A stretch of DNA of 64,000 nucleotides, taken from contig NZ_CP150203.1 in assembly GCF_037969725.1 (NCBI RefSeq), positions 4,604,001 to 4,668,000 of the forward strand. The letters are read 5' to 3'. The notes beneath the pieces were generated by a model, which was given only the letters and a program-made list of their open reading frames with translations, ran no database searches and was not told the DNA's origin. The stretch is from Paenibacillus sp. FSL W8-0426 (GTDB lineage Bacteria > Bacillota > Bacilli > Paenibacillales > Paenibacillaceae). The position numbers and the translations under genes were made by a program. Of this stretch, positions 26,296 through 36,264 are shown in pieces; the first letter of the stretch is position 1; each line of letters begins with the position of its first letter.

Positions 26296-28172
26296 TCTAC
26301 CCCTCCAACGTTCCTGTCATAGAGCACCACGGACATAACGGATGCCTGACCTTTCTTGACATGCTTGAACGGAGCAAAGCTCCAGGACTTGACGCGATCC
26401 GGATTGGTGATCACCATCGGTGTCGTTAAGGACGCCGCTTCGGTCCGCAGCTTCGCGAGATCGAAGCGGATGAGCAGCTGCCCCGGCTCCACCGTGTCCC
26501 CTTCCTGCACAAGCGCTTCAAAACAGCCTTTCAATTGCGAAGTGTCGATGCCGATATGCAGCAATACTTCCAAACCTTCCCGGGTCGAAATGCCGAGTGC
26601 GTGCATGGTCGGATAGAGATGCATGATCGTCCCGTACACGGGGGAAACCAATTCCCCTTTTTCAGGTACAAATGCAACGCCGTCACCCACCAGTTTGGCC
26701 GCAAAGATCTGATCCGGCACTTCTTCGATCGGCAGCATTTTGCCTTGAACCGGGGCGCAGAACAGCACCTGCTGCAAATCCCGCTCAAGCAGCTTTGCGA
26801 TCTCTTCCCGGATCAGCTCCGAATATGTACCAAACACCACTTGCACATTGCCGCCGCCCAGCTTGATCAGGCCCGCGGAGCCCAAACTCTTCATCGCTCC
26901 CGTATCGATAAGCCTGTCATTGTGAACCGTCAGCCTCAACCGGGTGATGCATGCCTCCACCTGCACGATGTTCTCCTTGCCTCCCAATGCTTCCAGCACA
27001 AGGGGAGCCTGGTAAGGAATGTTGCCCACCCAATCTTCCAGCACGGAGCCTTCCTCGCGGCCGGGCGTTGGAATTTTGAACGTGCGAATAGCCCAGCGAA
27101 ACAGGAAGTAATACACCAATCCGTAAAGAATGCCGAGCGGAATCAGCTTCCAGGCATTTTCGGACAGATGGAAATTGATGATGTAATCGATGATACCTGC
27201 CGAATAAGAAAACCCGTGGCGTATGTCCAGCCAGTATCCCATCCACATGGCGATTCCCGACATTACGGCATGCACAATAAACAGATAAGGTGCCGCAAAC
27301 AGAAATGCAAACTCGATCTGCTCCGATACCCCTGTCAGGAAACACACTAACGCAGACGTCAAAAACGTCTTTTTGATCTTGGGCTTGAGATCTTCCCTTG
27401 CTTCCTGAATGATGGCAAACGCGATCGCGGGAATCGCAAACATCATGATCGGAAACAGTCCTGCCATGAAATATCCGGCGGTCGGATCACCCGCAAAAAA
27501 ACGCGGCAAATCCCCCTGAACGATATGGCCATCAGGTGTCTGATAGGTGCCGAGCTGGAACCAGAACACGTTATTGAGCAGATGGTGCAGCCCAAACGCC
27601 ACGAGCACCCTGTAGAGCACCCCGTAAATGAACAGCCCGAACCCGCCCAGACTGTACTCCCACGAAGCGATCACATTAAGCCCGTTTTGAAGAATGGGAG
27701 CAATCCACAGCATAAAACAGGAAAACAAGGCCGAGCACAGCCCCACGATCAGCAAAACAAACCTGGAACCGCCGAAAAATTGCAAAATCTCGGGCAGTTT
27801 AATGCTTTTAAACCGATTATGCGTAACCCCGGCGAGCGCGCCAAGGATGATTCCGATTAATGAAGCAGGCTGAACCGTCCCGTCCCCGAAATGACGAATG
27901 ACCTGATCGTAAATCACGATGCCCGCAAGCGCGGCAAGCCCCGCCTGTCCGGCTTGATTGGAGAGGCCAAGCGCTACGCCGACGGCAAACATGTAGGGCA
28001 AAAAATAAAAAATACCGCGTCCAGCCACGGTAGAAATCTCGCCAACAACGTTCAGTCCCCAGGCATCCCAGGGCAAACTGCCAACGCTGAGCAGAATCGC
28101 TGCGGCGGGCAAAACCATTGTGGGCAGCATGACTGCCCTTCCGAGCTGCTGCAAGGACCCGAGCCAATTCAT
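26292..28172 (-). CDS. PTS sugar transporter subunit IICBA (glucose/N-acetylglucosamine type)
   Basis: A 626-residue three-domain permease. Residues 1-370 are the membrane IIC domain with about ten segments and GLHHLLNNVFW near 194-204. Residues about 385-460 are IIB with phospho-Cys408 in VEACITRLRL. Residues about 475-620 are IIA with the phospho-His539 motif LLHIGIDT. Domain order and motifs fit the Glc family (NagE/PtsG-like); glucose versus N-acetylglucosamine cannot be decided. AAAGGAGAGGACGCC precedes the ATG. It is translationally coupled to ptsI and driven by a near-consensus promoter at 28249-28277. Confidence 0.93.
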   Translation of the reverse strand: MNWLGSLQQLGRAVMLPTMVLPAAAILLSVGSLPWDAWGLNVVGEISTVAGRGIFYFLPYMFAVGVALGLSNQAGQAGLAALAGIVIYDQVIRHFGDGTVQPASLIGIILGALAGVTHNRFKSIKLPEILQFFGGSRFVLLIVGLCSALFSCFMLWIAPILQNGLNVIASWEYSLGGFGLFIYGVLYRVLVAFGLHHLLNNVFWFQLGTYQTPDGHIVQGDLPRFFAGDPTAGYFMAGLFPIMMFAIPAIAFAIIQEAREDLKPKIKKTFLTSALVCFLTGVSEQIEFAFLFAAPYLFIVHAVMSGIAMWMGYWLDIRHGFSYSAGIIDYIINFHLSENAWKLIPLGILYGLVYYFLFRWAIRTFKIPTPGREEGSVLEDWVGNIPYQAPLVLEALGGKENIVQVEACITRLRLTVHNDRLIDTGAMKSLGSAGLIKLGGGNVQVVFGTYSELIREEIAKLLERDLQQVLFCAPVQGKMLPIEEVPDQIFAAKLVGDGVAFVPEKGELVSPVYGTIMHLYPTMHALGISTREGLEVLLHIGIDTSQLKGCFEALVQEGDTVEPGQLLIRFDLAKLRTEAASLTTPMVITNPDRVKSWSFAPFKHVKKGQASVMSVVLYDRNVGGVE

Positions 28173-28248
28173 GGCGTCCTCTCCTTTCTATCCTTGATGG
28201 TAAGCTTTACGGAACGTTTTGTCAAAACAAAACGAGTGCGTGCCAAAA

Positions 28249-28277
28249 ATTAAAACATCCCTTGCGACACATGTCAA
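28249..28277 (-). promoter_or_regulatory. near-consensus sigma-A promoter of the PTS operon, with leader palindrome
   Basis: TTGACA and TTTAAT are spaced by 17 bases on the minus strand. Just inside the predicted transcript, at 28215-28234, lies the palindrome CGTTTTG-TCAAAA-CAAAACG, either an operator or a 5' hairpin. Confidence 0.8.
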
Positions 28278-28385
28278 AAAGGCCGTATCCTCGTGCGGTT
28301 TGCCTTTGGCATCGGCACTCACTTCAACGCTTACCCGAAGCAAAAATTCCTCTCCTGCCTAACCGGTCATTTCCTTGGTCTGGAA

Positions 28386-28449
28386 GGTTTCGCAACGCCA
28401 CCTTACGGATGCGAAACCCCGCCAACCTTGGGGGGTCAACGGGGTTTCG
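28386..28449. repeat. two overlapping, mutually exclusive inverted repeats
   Basis: GGTTTCGCA / TGCGAAACC (28386-28418) and CGAAACCCCG / CGGGGTTTCG (28412-28449) share seven bases, so only one stem can form at a time. The region from 28278 to 28517 has no convincing coding frame and lies between the CoA-binding gene stop and the PTS promoter, all on the minus strand. There is no T-run after either stem. Confidence 0.65.
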
Positions 28450-28517
28450 ACAAGCGGTTTATGAACCTGTTATTCGCAGGGCACAAGTCACAGGGCTGCC
28501 TTCAACATGAAAAGGCC

Positions 28518-28952
28518 TTAACCTCTTCCGGCGCTGCGCAGTGCGTAATCTTCCACTTTGATGCAACGATTCGTAACAGCCGTCATGCCGTTGTCGGCTG
28601 CAATCTGCACGGCTTCGTCACTATGGATTCCGAGCTGCAGCCAAAGCACATTGGCATGGATGGCAGCTGCTTCGCGGGCAACGTCGGCGCAAAACTCGGC
28701 GCGGCGGAAAACGTCCACGATGTCAACGGGCTCCGGAATATCCGCCAGAGAGGCATACACCTTTTCACCAAGAATCTCGCCACCACTTGCCTGCGGATTG
28801 ACCGGAATGATCCGGTAACCTCTGCTCTGCAGTGCTTCCGCAACCAAGTAGGAAGTCCGGTCCGGTTTGTCCGACAGACCGACAATCGCGATGTTGCCTG
28901 CATTGCGCAAAATGTGTCCGATCTCTTCACGTGTAGGGTTGTTGAATTCCAT
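28518..28952 (-). CDS. CoA-binding domain protein (YccU/YneT type)
   Basis: A 144-residue Rossmann-fold protein of the succinyl-CoA-synthetase-like CoA-binding family: NIAIVGLSDKPDRTSYLVAE near 20-39, GYRIIPVNP near 45, and a C-terminal ANVLWLQLGIHSDEA and TNRCIKVEDY. These small stand-alone domains bind CoA; the physiological role is unknown. The ATG of MEFNNPTRE at 28952 is preferred to the TTG eight codons earlier because AAAAGGA lies 12 bases before it. It follows aroA by 36 bases and is likely cotranscribed with it. Confidence 0.87.
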   Translation of the reverse strand: MEFNNPTREEIGHILRNAGNIAIVGLSDKPDRTSYLVAEALQSRGYRIIPVNPQASGGEILGEKVYASLADIPEPVDIVDVFRRAEFCADVAREAAAIHANVLWLQLGIHSDEAVQIAADNGMTAVTNRCIKVEDYALRSAGRG

Positions 28953-28988
28953 GCAAAGCACCGTCCTTTTCAGCAAACGTTTGTTATG

Positions 28989-30284
28989 TTATCCTTCTAC
29001 CCATTCCACCGAGGCTCCAAGCGCCCGCAGATGGTCGAAGTATTGAGGATAAGACTTGGCTACATGATGTGCGTCCCGAATACGAATCGGCTGTTTGGCA
29101 CGCAGGCCTACCACCGTCAGTGCCATAATTACGCGATGGTCGAAGTGGGCATTGATCTCCACGCCGCCCTCCACGCCTTCAGGACGTCCATGCACGATAA
29201 TCTCGGCTTGGCGTTCCTCCACATTGGCACCAGCCTTGCGCAGTTCGTTCAGATAATCCGTAATTCGGTCGCATTCCTTGTAACGCAGGTTCTCTACATT
29301 ATAAAACCGGGAGGTGCCTTCCGCAAATACGGCCGCCGCGACCATCGCAAGCACGGCATCCGTTGCCGCATCGCCATCGAATTCCACGGCCTTCAACTTG
29401 CCGTTGCCCTGTACGTGAACGACATGGTTCTCATGCGTCAGCGGCACTTCCATCATGCGCAGTACGTCCACGATGGCGCGCTCTCCCTGTTTGCTTTGTT
29501 CCATCAAACGCTGGATCTTCACGTCCGATTGCGTAACTGCCGCTGCGGCGAGCACAGCTGCAGACCCGGGATAATCCCCCTGAACGGTATACGTTTGCGG
29601 TTGATAGGACTGGCCGCCCGGCACCCGGAAAGACATGTAGTCATCGCTCGCGTGGATGACGATCCCCGCCTGCTCAAGCACTTCGAGCGTTTGCCCGATG
29701 ACAACCTTGGATTTCAAGTCGTTCAGCACTTCGATCGTGCTGTCTTCCGCCAGAAGCGGCGTTACGAAAAGCAGTGCGCTCAAATATTGGGAGCTGACGG
29801 AACCGGATACGCGGATATGACCGCCTTTCGCATGTCCCCCCTTGATCGTGATCGGCAGGCGTCCTTGCTCGTGCTGAACTTCGACTCCCATTTGGCCGAG
29901 CGCATCGATCAGGTCGTCATGCGGGCGTTTGCCGAGTGATTCCGGATACGTGTTCACGAACGTCACCTCAGGGCAAAGCGCGGCTACCCCCATCAGAAAG
30001 CGCAATACGGCTCCCGCGTTCCCCACGTTGAGTTCGCGCACGTCGCGCGGGTGTTTGCCAAAACCTTGGATTACGATTTTGCTGTCGTCTTCCTCCAGCA
30101 CGGCGCCAAGGTCGCGAATGCATCTGCGCATCGCATCGCTGTCCTCGCTGTGGGCAGGGAAATGAATGGTGCTTGTGCCTTCTGCCAGTGCTGCGGCAAG
30201 CAAGTAACGCGTCGTGTAGTTTTTCGAAGATAAAGCTCCGATGTCCCCTTTCAGGGTAGGTGTCGGTTTAACGATAACGTCCAT
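28989..30284 (-). CDS. aroA: 3-phosphoshikimate 1-carboxyvinyltransferase (EPSP synthase)
   Basis: A 431-residue shikimate-pathway enzyme joining PEP and shikimate-3-phosphate. The conserved SSKNYTTRYLL near 19-29 carries Lys and Arg of the active site, VSSQYLSALL near 175, ENLRYKECDRI near 340 and AHFDHRVIMAL near 380. Two regions are atypical. The N-terminal loop reads LKGDIGALSSKN instead of LPGDKSIS. The PEP/glyphosate loop reads NVGNAGAVLRF, so the positions usually Thr97 and Pro101 in the Escherichia coli enzyme are Ala and Phe. AAGGAGAATTTAATCG precedes the ATG. aroK lies 0.5 kb away on the same strand, separated by a rhodanese gene. Confidence 0.93.
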   Translation of the reverse strand: MDVIVKPTPTLKGDIGALSSKNYTTRYLLAAALAEGTSTIHFPAHSEDSDAMRRCIRDLGAVLEEDDSKIVIQGFGKHPRDVRELNVGNAGAVLRFLMGVAALCPEVTFVNTYPESLGKRPHDDLIDALGQMGVEVQHEQGRLPITIKGGHAKGGHIRVSGSVSSQYLSALLFVTPLLAEDSTIEVLNDLKSKVVIGQTLEVLEQAGIVIHASDDYMSFRVPGGQSYQPQTYTVQGDYPGSAAVLAAAAVTQSDVKIQRLMEQSKQGERAIVDVLRMMEVPLTHENHVVHVQGNGKLKAVEFDGDAATDAVLAMVAAAVFAEGTSRFYNVENLRYKECDRITDYLNELRKAGANVEERQAEIIVHGRPEGVEGGVEINAHFDHRVIMALTVVGLRAKQPIRIRDAHHVAKSYPQYFDHLRALGASVEWVEG

Positions 30285-30369
30285 CGATTAAATTCTCCTT
30301 CATTGATCAGATTCATTCGAAATAAGGTGCAATGCTGATGTCCATAACCACAATCGGCTGCAAGCCAAA

Positions 30370-30398
30370 TTGACATTTCACTTGCCGCTTCGTATCAT
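30370..30398 (+). promoter_or_regulatory. sigma-A promoter of the rhodanese gene
   Basis: TTGACA and TATCAT are separated by 17 bases, 38 bases before the start codon at 30436. Confidence 0.75.
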
Positions 30399-30435
30399 TA
30401 TAGGCGTTAAGTCCATACAGAAAAGAGGACCTGAA

Positions 30436-30741
30436 ATGACACAAATCGCTGAAATTCTGCCTTCCGAACTGCGCAGCCGCCTGCAAGCCGGCGAGAAGCT
30501 GCAGATGATCGACGTCCGCGAGGACGAAGAAGTCGCCCTGGGCATGATCGAAGGCGCCAAACATATTCCGCTCGGACAAATTCCGGACAGATTGTCCGAA
30601 ATCGAGAAGACGGGCGAAATCGTCTTGATCTGCCGCAGCGGCTATCGCAGCGAGCGTGCCTGCGAATACTTGCAGCAGCTTGGCTACGAAGGATGCACCA
30701 ACATGGTTGGCGGCATGCTGCAGTGGCAGCAGGAAGAATAG
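30436..30741 (+). CDS. single-domain rhodanese-like protein
   Basis: A 101-residue sulfurtransferase-fold protein. The active loop is LICRSGYRSERA with Cys near residue 66, preceded by MIDVREDEEVALGMIEGAKHIPLGQI, the usual rhodanese start. Single-domain rhodaneses carry persulfide sulfur in the cytoplasm. The ATG at 30436 has GAGG 7 bases upstream, and the promoter overlaps the longer reading frame, so the longer frame is rejected. It lies between aroK and aroA on the opposite strand. Confidence 0.9.
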   Translation: MTQIAEILPSELRSRLQAGEKLQMIDVREDEEVALGMIEGAKHIPLGQIPDRLSEIEKTGEIVLICRSGYRSERACEYLQQLGYEGCTNMVGGMLQWQQEE

Positions 30742-30753
30742 AGTGGATCAGGA

Positions 30754-30775
30754 ACGGGCCGAAAGGCCCGTTTTT
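30754..30775 (+). terminator. terminator of the rhodanese gene
   Basis: ACGGGCC-GAAA-GGCCCGT followed by TTTTT. Confidence 0.9.
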
Positions 30776-30796
30776 GTTTCCGGAACATTTACAGGC

Positions 30797-31306
30797 TTAG
30801 ACGCGGTAATGCGCTAAAATTAAACGGGTCACTTCAGCGGCGGATAGCTCGGTTGTATCCACGGTGTGATGTGCGAAAAGGTACGCGTCTTTCCGCTCCT
30901 GCATAATGGTACGAATTCGTTCCTCCGCATTGCCGGCAAGCAGCGGACGATGGTCTGAGCCGCCGATGCGTTCGACAATGGCTTCGGGATCGGCCGTCAA
31001 GGCGACAACCCAGCCTTGTCCTGACATCTCGTCACAGTTATCCTGGCGCAGCACGATGCCGCCGCCCGTAGCGATGACCTGTGATTCGCTCGCGAGCACA
31101 TTGCGGAGCACCCGGCTTTCCGCATCCCGGAAATACACTTCTCCCTTGTCTGCAAACATCTCGGGAATCGTACAGCCTTCCTCTTTCTCTACCTCGGCAT
31201 CCAGATCTACCAGCTGATAACCAAGCTCATTTGCCAGCATCTCCGCCACGGTTGACTTGCCGGTACCCATCATGCCGATAAGAATAATATTGTTCGACTT
31301 GCTCAA
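30797..31306 (-). CDS. aroK: shikimate kinase
   Basis: A 169-residue kinase phosphorylating shikimate. Walker A is GMMGTGKSTV near 11-20, the shikimate-binding DLDAEVEKEEG follows, then ATGGGIV near 80, and the lid Arg lies in SDHRPLL. The start is TTG at 31306 with AAAGGAG 9 bases upstream (LSKSNNIILIG). A much longer open frame exists upstream, but it runs through the gnd terminator and cannot be real. It is on the same strand as aroA, which is typical of dispersed shikimate genes. Confidence 0.93.
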   Translation of the reverse strand: MSKSNNIILIGMMGTGKSTVAEMLANELGYQLVDLDAEVEKEEGCTIPEMFADKGEVYFRDAESRVLRNVLASESQVIATGGGIVLRQDNCDEMSGQGWVVALTADPEAIVERIGGSDHRPLLAGNAEERIRTIMQERKDAYLFAHHTVDTTELSAAEVTRLILAHYRV

Positions 31307-31504
31307 GGTGTACACTCCTTTAATTCCAAGCAACTCATGGACACTTTTGTTTGTCCTATCATAACACACCCCCACGGACTGGGGAAGTCGTTTCATGGAC
31401 CGGGACTGGCGCCTGTCATTCCGGTCAAGGATGTTCACCCGCGCTTGCACTGAAAGGGATGGGACAGATGCACATTTATGCCGCCTGCGTGTGTACTTCA
31501 CTCC

Positions 31505-31549
31505 AAAAAGGCCTGGAGCCGTCCGGCATTGCCGGAACTCCAGGCCTTT
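31505..31549 (-). terminator. terminator of gnd
   Basis: AAAGGCCTGGAG and CTCCAGGCCTTT form a 12-base-pair stem, with an inner TCCGGCA/TGCCGGA stem, followed by TTTTTGG on the minus strand. Confidence 0.85.
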
Positions 31550-31621
31550 CGCCGATCCATGCGCGGGAATCAACGTATGGATCGCAAACATTCGATTCGT
31601 CCAAAAACCAAAGAATGCGTA

Positions 31622-33031
<1,410 letters not shown>

Positions 33032-33095
33032 CTGGTCCTCCATCCTTTAATCCACTGTATTTTTGGGTTTGGAGTTGTCTCCCGACAACACTCTC

Positions 33096-33124
33096 ATTTT
33101 AACGGTTTTACGCATGGAAGTGAA
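33096..33124 (-). promoter_or_regulatory. probable promoter of gnd with a 5' leader hairpin
   Basis: TTCACT and TAAAAT are 17 bases apart on the minus strand. A perfect small hairpin GTTGTC-GGGA-GACAAC follows in the leader at 33073-33088. Confidence 0.5.
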
Positions 33125-33150
33125 CCCTGTCCCCCTTGCCGACAAGGCGA

Positions 33151-33175
33151 AAACACCTCAATCCGTTGAGGTGTT
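33151..33175 (-). terminator. terminator of the hypothetical gene 33235-33834
   Basis: AACACCTCAA-CGGA-TTGAGGTGTT followed by TTC on the minus strand. Confidence 0.7.
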
Positions 33176-33234
33176 CATCGTATAGTCATAAATCGAAACC
33201 TCCCGCCACTCTCATACATCCAATAATTGTATAT

Positions 33235-33834
33235 TTAACCTTCCATCATCAGCAATTGTCTGGAAAGACGTTCCAGCGTTTCCCGACAAGCAGCCGCTTT
33301 GTCTGCATTGCCTGTCAGCAGGGCGGCGTGCAGCCGCTCCAGTTCATCGTCAACCTCCATACGCAGCAGCATTAACCGCTCTTCGCCTTCATGAGAGAGA
33401 AACATTTCCTCCATATCCTCCGCCGTCGGGGCGGGTCCCTTTTGGAAAATGACGCGCTGCTTGAAGCCGGTCACCTCGACAAGCCGGATCACTTCGCCAA
33501 ACAAAATGTTTTCCACGGTCATTTGATGGTCCTTGAACCGTTTCACCACGGCATGCCCGCGCGTGTCGCCAATCAGCTTCTCCAGCCACTCGGCCAGCTT
33601 GGCGTCTTTGATGATGTAATCGCCCGTCATTTTGTAATTGCCGCTGCGCGTATGTTGAAAACGGAGCTTCACGAGCTTGCGCCCTGTGCGGACAGAGAGA
33701 ATGATGAAGGATTCGTCCTCGCTCCAATATAGTGAATACCCTTCTCGGATCAGGTCTTTGATCAAGTTCTGGATATGCCGACGGTTGAACCGCAGCTCCA
33801 CATTGCAATATTCAACTTCGTAACTTTTGTTCAC
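33235..33834 (-). CDS. conserved hypothetical protein
   Basis: A 199-residue cytoplasmic protein without recognised domain. The first 140 residues alternate short charged strands (VEYCNVELRFNRR, FIILSVRTGRKLVKLRFQH, NYKMTGDYIIKDAKL); the C-terminal 60 residues are a long charged helix (EVDDELERLHAALLTGNADK). The start is taken at the GTG at 33834, because GGAGGGG lies 6 bases before it; the ATG five codons earlier overlaps that site. It is a single gene between gnd and yktB with its own terminator. No function can be assigned. Confidence 0.75.
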   Translation of the reverse strand: MNKSYEVEYCNVELRFNRRHIQNLIKDLIREGYSLYWSEDESFIILSVRTGRKLVKLRFQHTRSGNYKMTGDYIIKDAKLAEWLEKLIGDTRGHAVVKRFKDHQMTVENILFGEVIRLVEVTGFKQRVIFQKGPAPTAEDMEEMFLSHEGEERLMLLRMEVDDELERLHAALLTGNADKAAACRETLERLSRQLLMMEG

Positions 33835-34018
33835 GGCATTCCCCTCCATCTATATCGGTTTGTTCCGGCCGTTTCCGCATCCCTTCTTCAAGTTGGCTTA
33901 CCCTATTTTATACTTCATTTTATGTAAGGGTACTTGGTTAGTTGACTATTTTTCGCCCAATCGGCCCGAGTGGATTGGATCCATCAGACGAGCCGGGGCA
34001 ATCCCCCGGATTTCATGA

Positions 34019-34024
34019 TATAAT
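34019..34024 (+). promoter_or_regulatory. extended -10 of the yktB-like gene
   Basis: TGATATAAT is a consensus -10 with the TG extension, 23 bases before the ATG at 34048. Confidence 0.5.
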
Positions 34025-34047
34025 GGACGCGAAACGGAGGTAATCAG

Positions 34048-34671
34048 ATGACTTTTTCGGGGTTTAACGATAACGATTTTGATGTTTTCCAGATACCTGG
34101 ACTGGAACCGCGTATGGAAATGCTGATCGAGCGGGTACGGCCGAAGCTGGAAACGATCGGAGCAGAGCTTGCGCCGTACCTGACGGAATTGTGCGGGGAG
34201 GAAATGTTCGTGCATGTGGCCAAACACGCGCGCAGAACCGTCAATCCGCCTATAGATACATGGGTGGCCTGGGCTTCCTCCAAACGTGGATATAAAGCAT
34301 TGCCACACTTTGAAGTGGGTTTGTTTGGCACGCATCTGTTCGTCATTTTCGCCATCATCTACGAGAGTCCGAACAAAGCGGCATTTGCCGAAGGGCTGGA
34401 GCGCCAGTTGCGGGAAGTACGCCGGTTCATGCCACAGGGTTACTATTGGTCCATGGACCATATGTCGCCCACAGGTACCCTTCAGCAAAATATGCAGGAT
34501 GAGGATTACGATAAAATCATCACCAAGCTGAAGACGGTGAAAAAAGCCGAGGTGATGTGCGGCCTGCGTATTGAGCGCGATGATCCGCTGGCGGCAGACG
34601 GCGAAAAGCTGCTTGAAACCGTGCGTCAAACGTTCAAAACGTTGCTGCCTTTGTATAAAATGTCATTTTAG
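34048..34671 (+). CDS. yktB: DUF1054 (YktB/UPF0637) family protein
   Basis: A 207-residue cytoplasmic protein matching the YktB family: FSGFNDNDFDVFQIPGLEPRM at the start, CGEEMFVHVAKHARRTVNPP near 50-69, DTWVAWASSKRGYKALPHFEVG and the C-terminal TFKTLLPLYK. The family has a known fold but no known activity. CGGAGG is 8 bases before the ATG. A terminator shared with the convergent MFS gene follows. Confidence 0.9.
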   Translation: MTFSGFNDNDFDVFQIPGLEPRMEMLIERVRPKLETIGAELAPYLTELCGEEMFVHVAKHARRTVNPPIDTWVAWASSKRGYKALPHFEVGLFGTHLFVIFAIIYESPNKAAFAEGLERQLREVRRFMPQGYYWSMDHMSPTGTLQQNMQDEDYDKIITKLKTVKKAEVMCGLRIERDDPLAADGEKLLETVRQTFKTLLPLYKMSF

Positions 34672-34700
34672 CCGGCTGTCGGACATGCCGGCTTATAATC

Positions 34701-34740
34701 AAAAAAGCTTCCGAGCCTTTACCTGGCCGGAAGCTTTTTT
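34701..34740. terminator. bidirectional terminator between yktB and the MFS gene
   Basis: AAAAAAGCTTCC and GGAAGCTTTTTT form the stem, with A- and T-tracts on both sides. Confidence 0.85.
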
Positions 34741-34764
34741 GATTTATCCAGTTTGTCCCCTGCC

Positions 34765-36063
34765 TTATTTGGCCGGCACGGTTCGATACGGCTTCCGCGA
34801 AAGCACAAAATGCACCGCCGCCAATGAAGCCATCACCACCGCGCTGGCGATAAACGGAGCCGGGTGACCGACGTGGTCCCAGAGCAAGCCGGATACGATG
34901 GGGCCTACCACCATGCCCGACCCTTGAAGGGTAAGAAAGAAACCCCAGATGGCCCCTCGCTCTCCCTTGGGAATCAGCGTCGCCACAAAGGTGTTCCAGG
35001 CCGGCAAAATCATGGCATAGCTAACGCCAACCAGCATGACGATGCCGAATACAACCGGAATCGAAGTGATGGAGGCAAATGCCAGCAAACTGGCTGCAGC
35101 GAGCAAAAAGCCCATGTTCAGAAACAGGGATGTACCGAACCTGTCCACCATTTTGCCGACGGGCAGCAGGGCCAGCACCGTAATCCCTCCGCCCGCCACC
35201 AGCAGCAGGCTGTACAGATTCGGCGAAATATGCAAGTCCGTACGCGTATACAGCGTAATGACCGGGCTGAGCAATCCAATGACGAAGGATTGCATGAACA
35301 AGGCCGGATAGACGAGCGGATTTACGTTTAAAGTGTCACGCACCCGCTGCAATGTTTGCTGCACACTTTTCTTGAGCCGAAACAGCGGTGTGAACAGATG
35401 AGGTTTCGCCGGCACGTTTTTCTGTCTCCCTTTGTTCGCAGCCTCTGAATGCTCTCCCTCCACGACTACATGTCCTGGCAAGATCATGGCGACAAGAATG
35501 ACCAGGACGGCACAGCCCAGCAGCACGAGAAAAATGGTGCGGTAATCGTGATGCGTCCGCTCAAGCAGCCAATTCATGCCAACAGGGCCGAGCCCCGTGC
35601 CGCCAAGCGCAGCCATCTCCAGCGCGCCCATCGCAGTCCCGTTTTTGTTCTGGGGGCCGGACATTGCCGTTACTCCTGTCATCGCGCACGGCCATAACGG
35701 AGACGTGCCGATGCCGAGAATCAGGCAGGCCAGCGACAAGCCGAATGAGCTTTTGAAAAAAATAATCATGATGAGCGCAAGGAGGGTGCACACTAATGCC
35801 GTCACCATCGTTAGGCGAAAACCGATTCGCTCGGCAGCCCATCCTGACGGGGCACGAAACAAATTATCTCCCAAATATTGCAAAGCAAAGGCTACGCCGA
35901 TAATCCCGGCGGACAATCCAAGGACGCTCCCCATGTATACGGGAAGGACGGCGACGAGCAGCGCCCCTTTAATGACCTCGACCAAAAACAAGGTCAGCCA
36001 CATGGCGATAAAAAAAGGCGTGCGCAAAATGTTGGTCGGTTTGGTTGCTGGTTGTGGTTGCAT
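34765..36063 (-). CDS. MFS transporter
   Basis: A 432-residue membrane protein with twelve hydrophobic segments in two halves, joined by a charged loop of about 45 residues (about 205-250, rich in Lys and His). The loop between segments 2 and 3 has the motif A-like GDNLFRAPSGWAAERIGFR, and the second half has GKMVDRFGTS. Substrate and direction cannot be told. AAAGGGG precedes the ATG. It is monocistronic and divergent from speA. Confidence 0.87.
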   Translation of the reverse strand: MQPQPATKPTNILRTPFFIAMWLTLFLVEVIKGALLVAVLPVYMGSVLGLSAGIIGVAFALQYLGDNLFRAPSGWAAERIGFRLTMVTALVCTLLALIMIIFFKSSFGLSLACLILGIGTSPLWPCAMTGVTAMSGPQNKNGTAMGALEMAALGGTGLGPVGMNWLLERTHHDYRTIFLVLLGCAVLVILVAMILPGHVVVEGEHSEAANKGRQKNVPAKPHLFTPLFRLKKSVQQTLQRVRDTLNVNPLVYPALFMQSFVIGLLSPVITLYTRTDLHISPNLYSLLLVAGGGITVLALLPVGKMVDRFGTSLFLNMGFLLAAASLLAFASITSIPVVFGIVMLVGVSYAMILPAWNTFVATLIPKGERGAIWGFFLTLQGSGMVVGPIVSGLLWDHVGHPAPFIASAVVMASLAAVHFVLSRKPYRTVPAK

Positions 36064-36164
36064 GTTTTTCCCCTTTCAGCGTTCATTCGTTGGCTTATGG
36101 ACCCGCCTCAGGCGAACAAATTCGCCCAAATCCTTGTAATTTGAAATTTTGTCATAAGGATTGC

Positions 36165-36192
36165 TTGCATTCGGTCCCACATTTGCTATACT
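36165..36192 (+). promoter_or_regulatory. probable sigma-A promoter of speA
   Basis: TTGCAT and TATACT are 16 bases apart, with TGC directly before the -10. Confidence 0.55.
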
Positions 36193-36264
36193 CATTTTTG
36201 TTTGATATAAAGTTTCCTCATGAAACTGAACCCATTTTAATGAAGAAAGGTTGTGACAGCACTG

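Noticed and set aside
24556..26322. 588-codon plus-strand frame opposite ptsI
   Set aside because: No family resemblance, His/Arg/Gln-rich composition typical of antisense shadows; ptsI motifs are complete on the other strand.
28394..28420. T-box-like sequence (AAGGTGGCGTTGCG on the minus strand)
   Set aside because: It differs from the T-box core AGGGTGGNACCGCG at several bases, there is no specifier stem or following terminator, and the downstream gene is a PTS permease.
28293..29939. 548-codon plus-strand frame opposite aroA and the CoA-binding gene
   Set aside because: Antisense shadow; no ribosome binding site and no recognisable domain.
31307..31591. 95-codon N-terminal extension of shikimate kinase
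   Set aside because: It passes through the terminator of gnd, and a TTG with an AAAGGAG site gives the normal-length protein.
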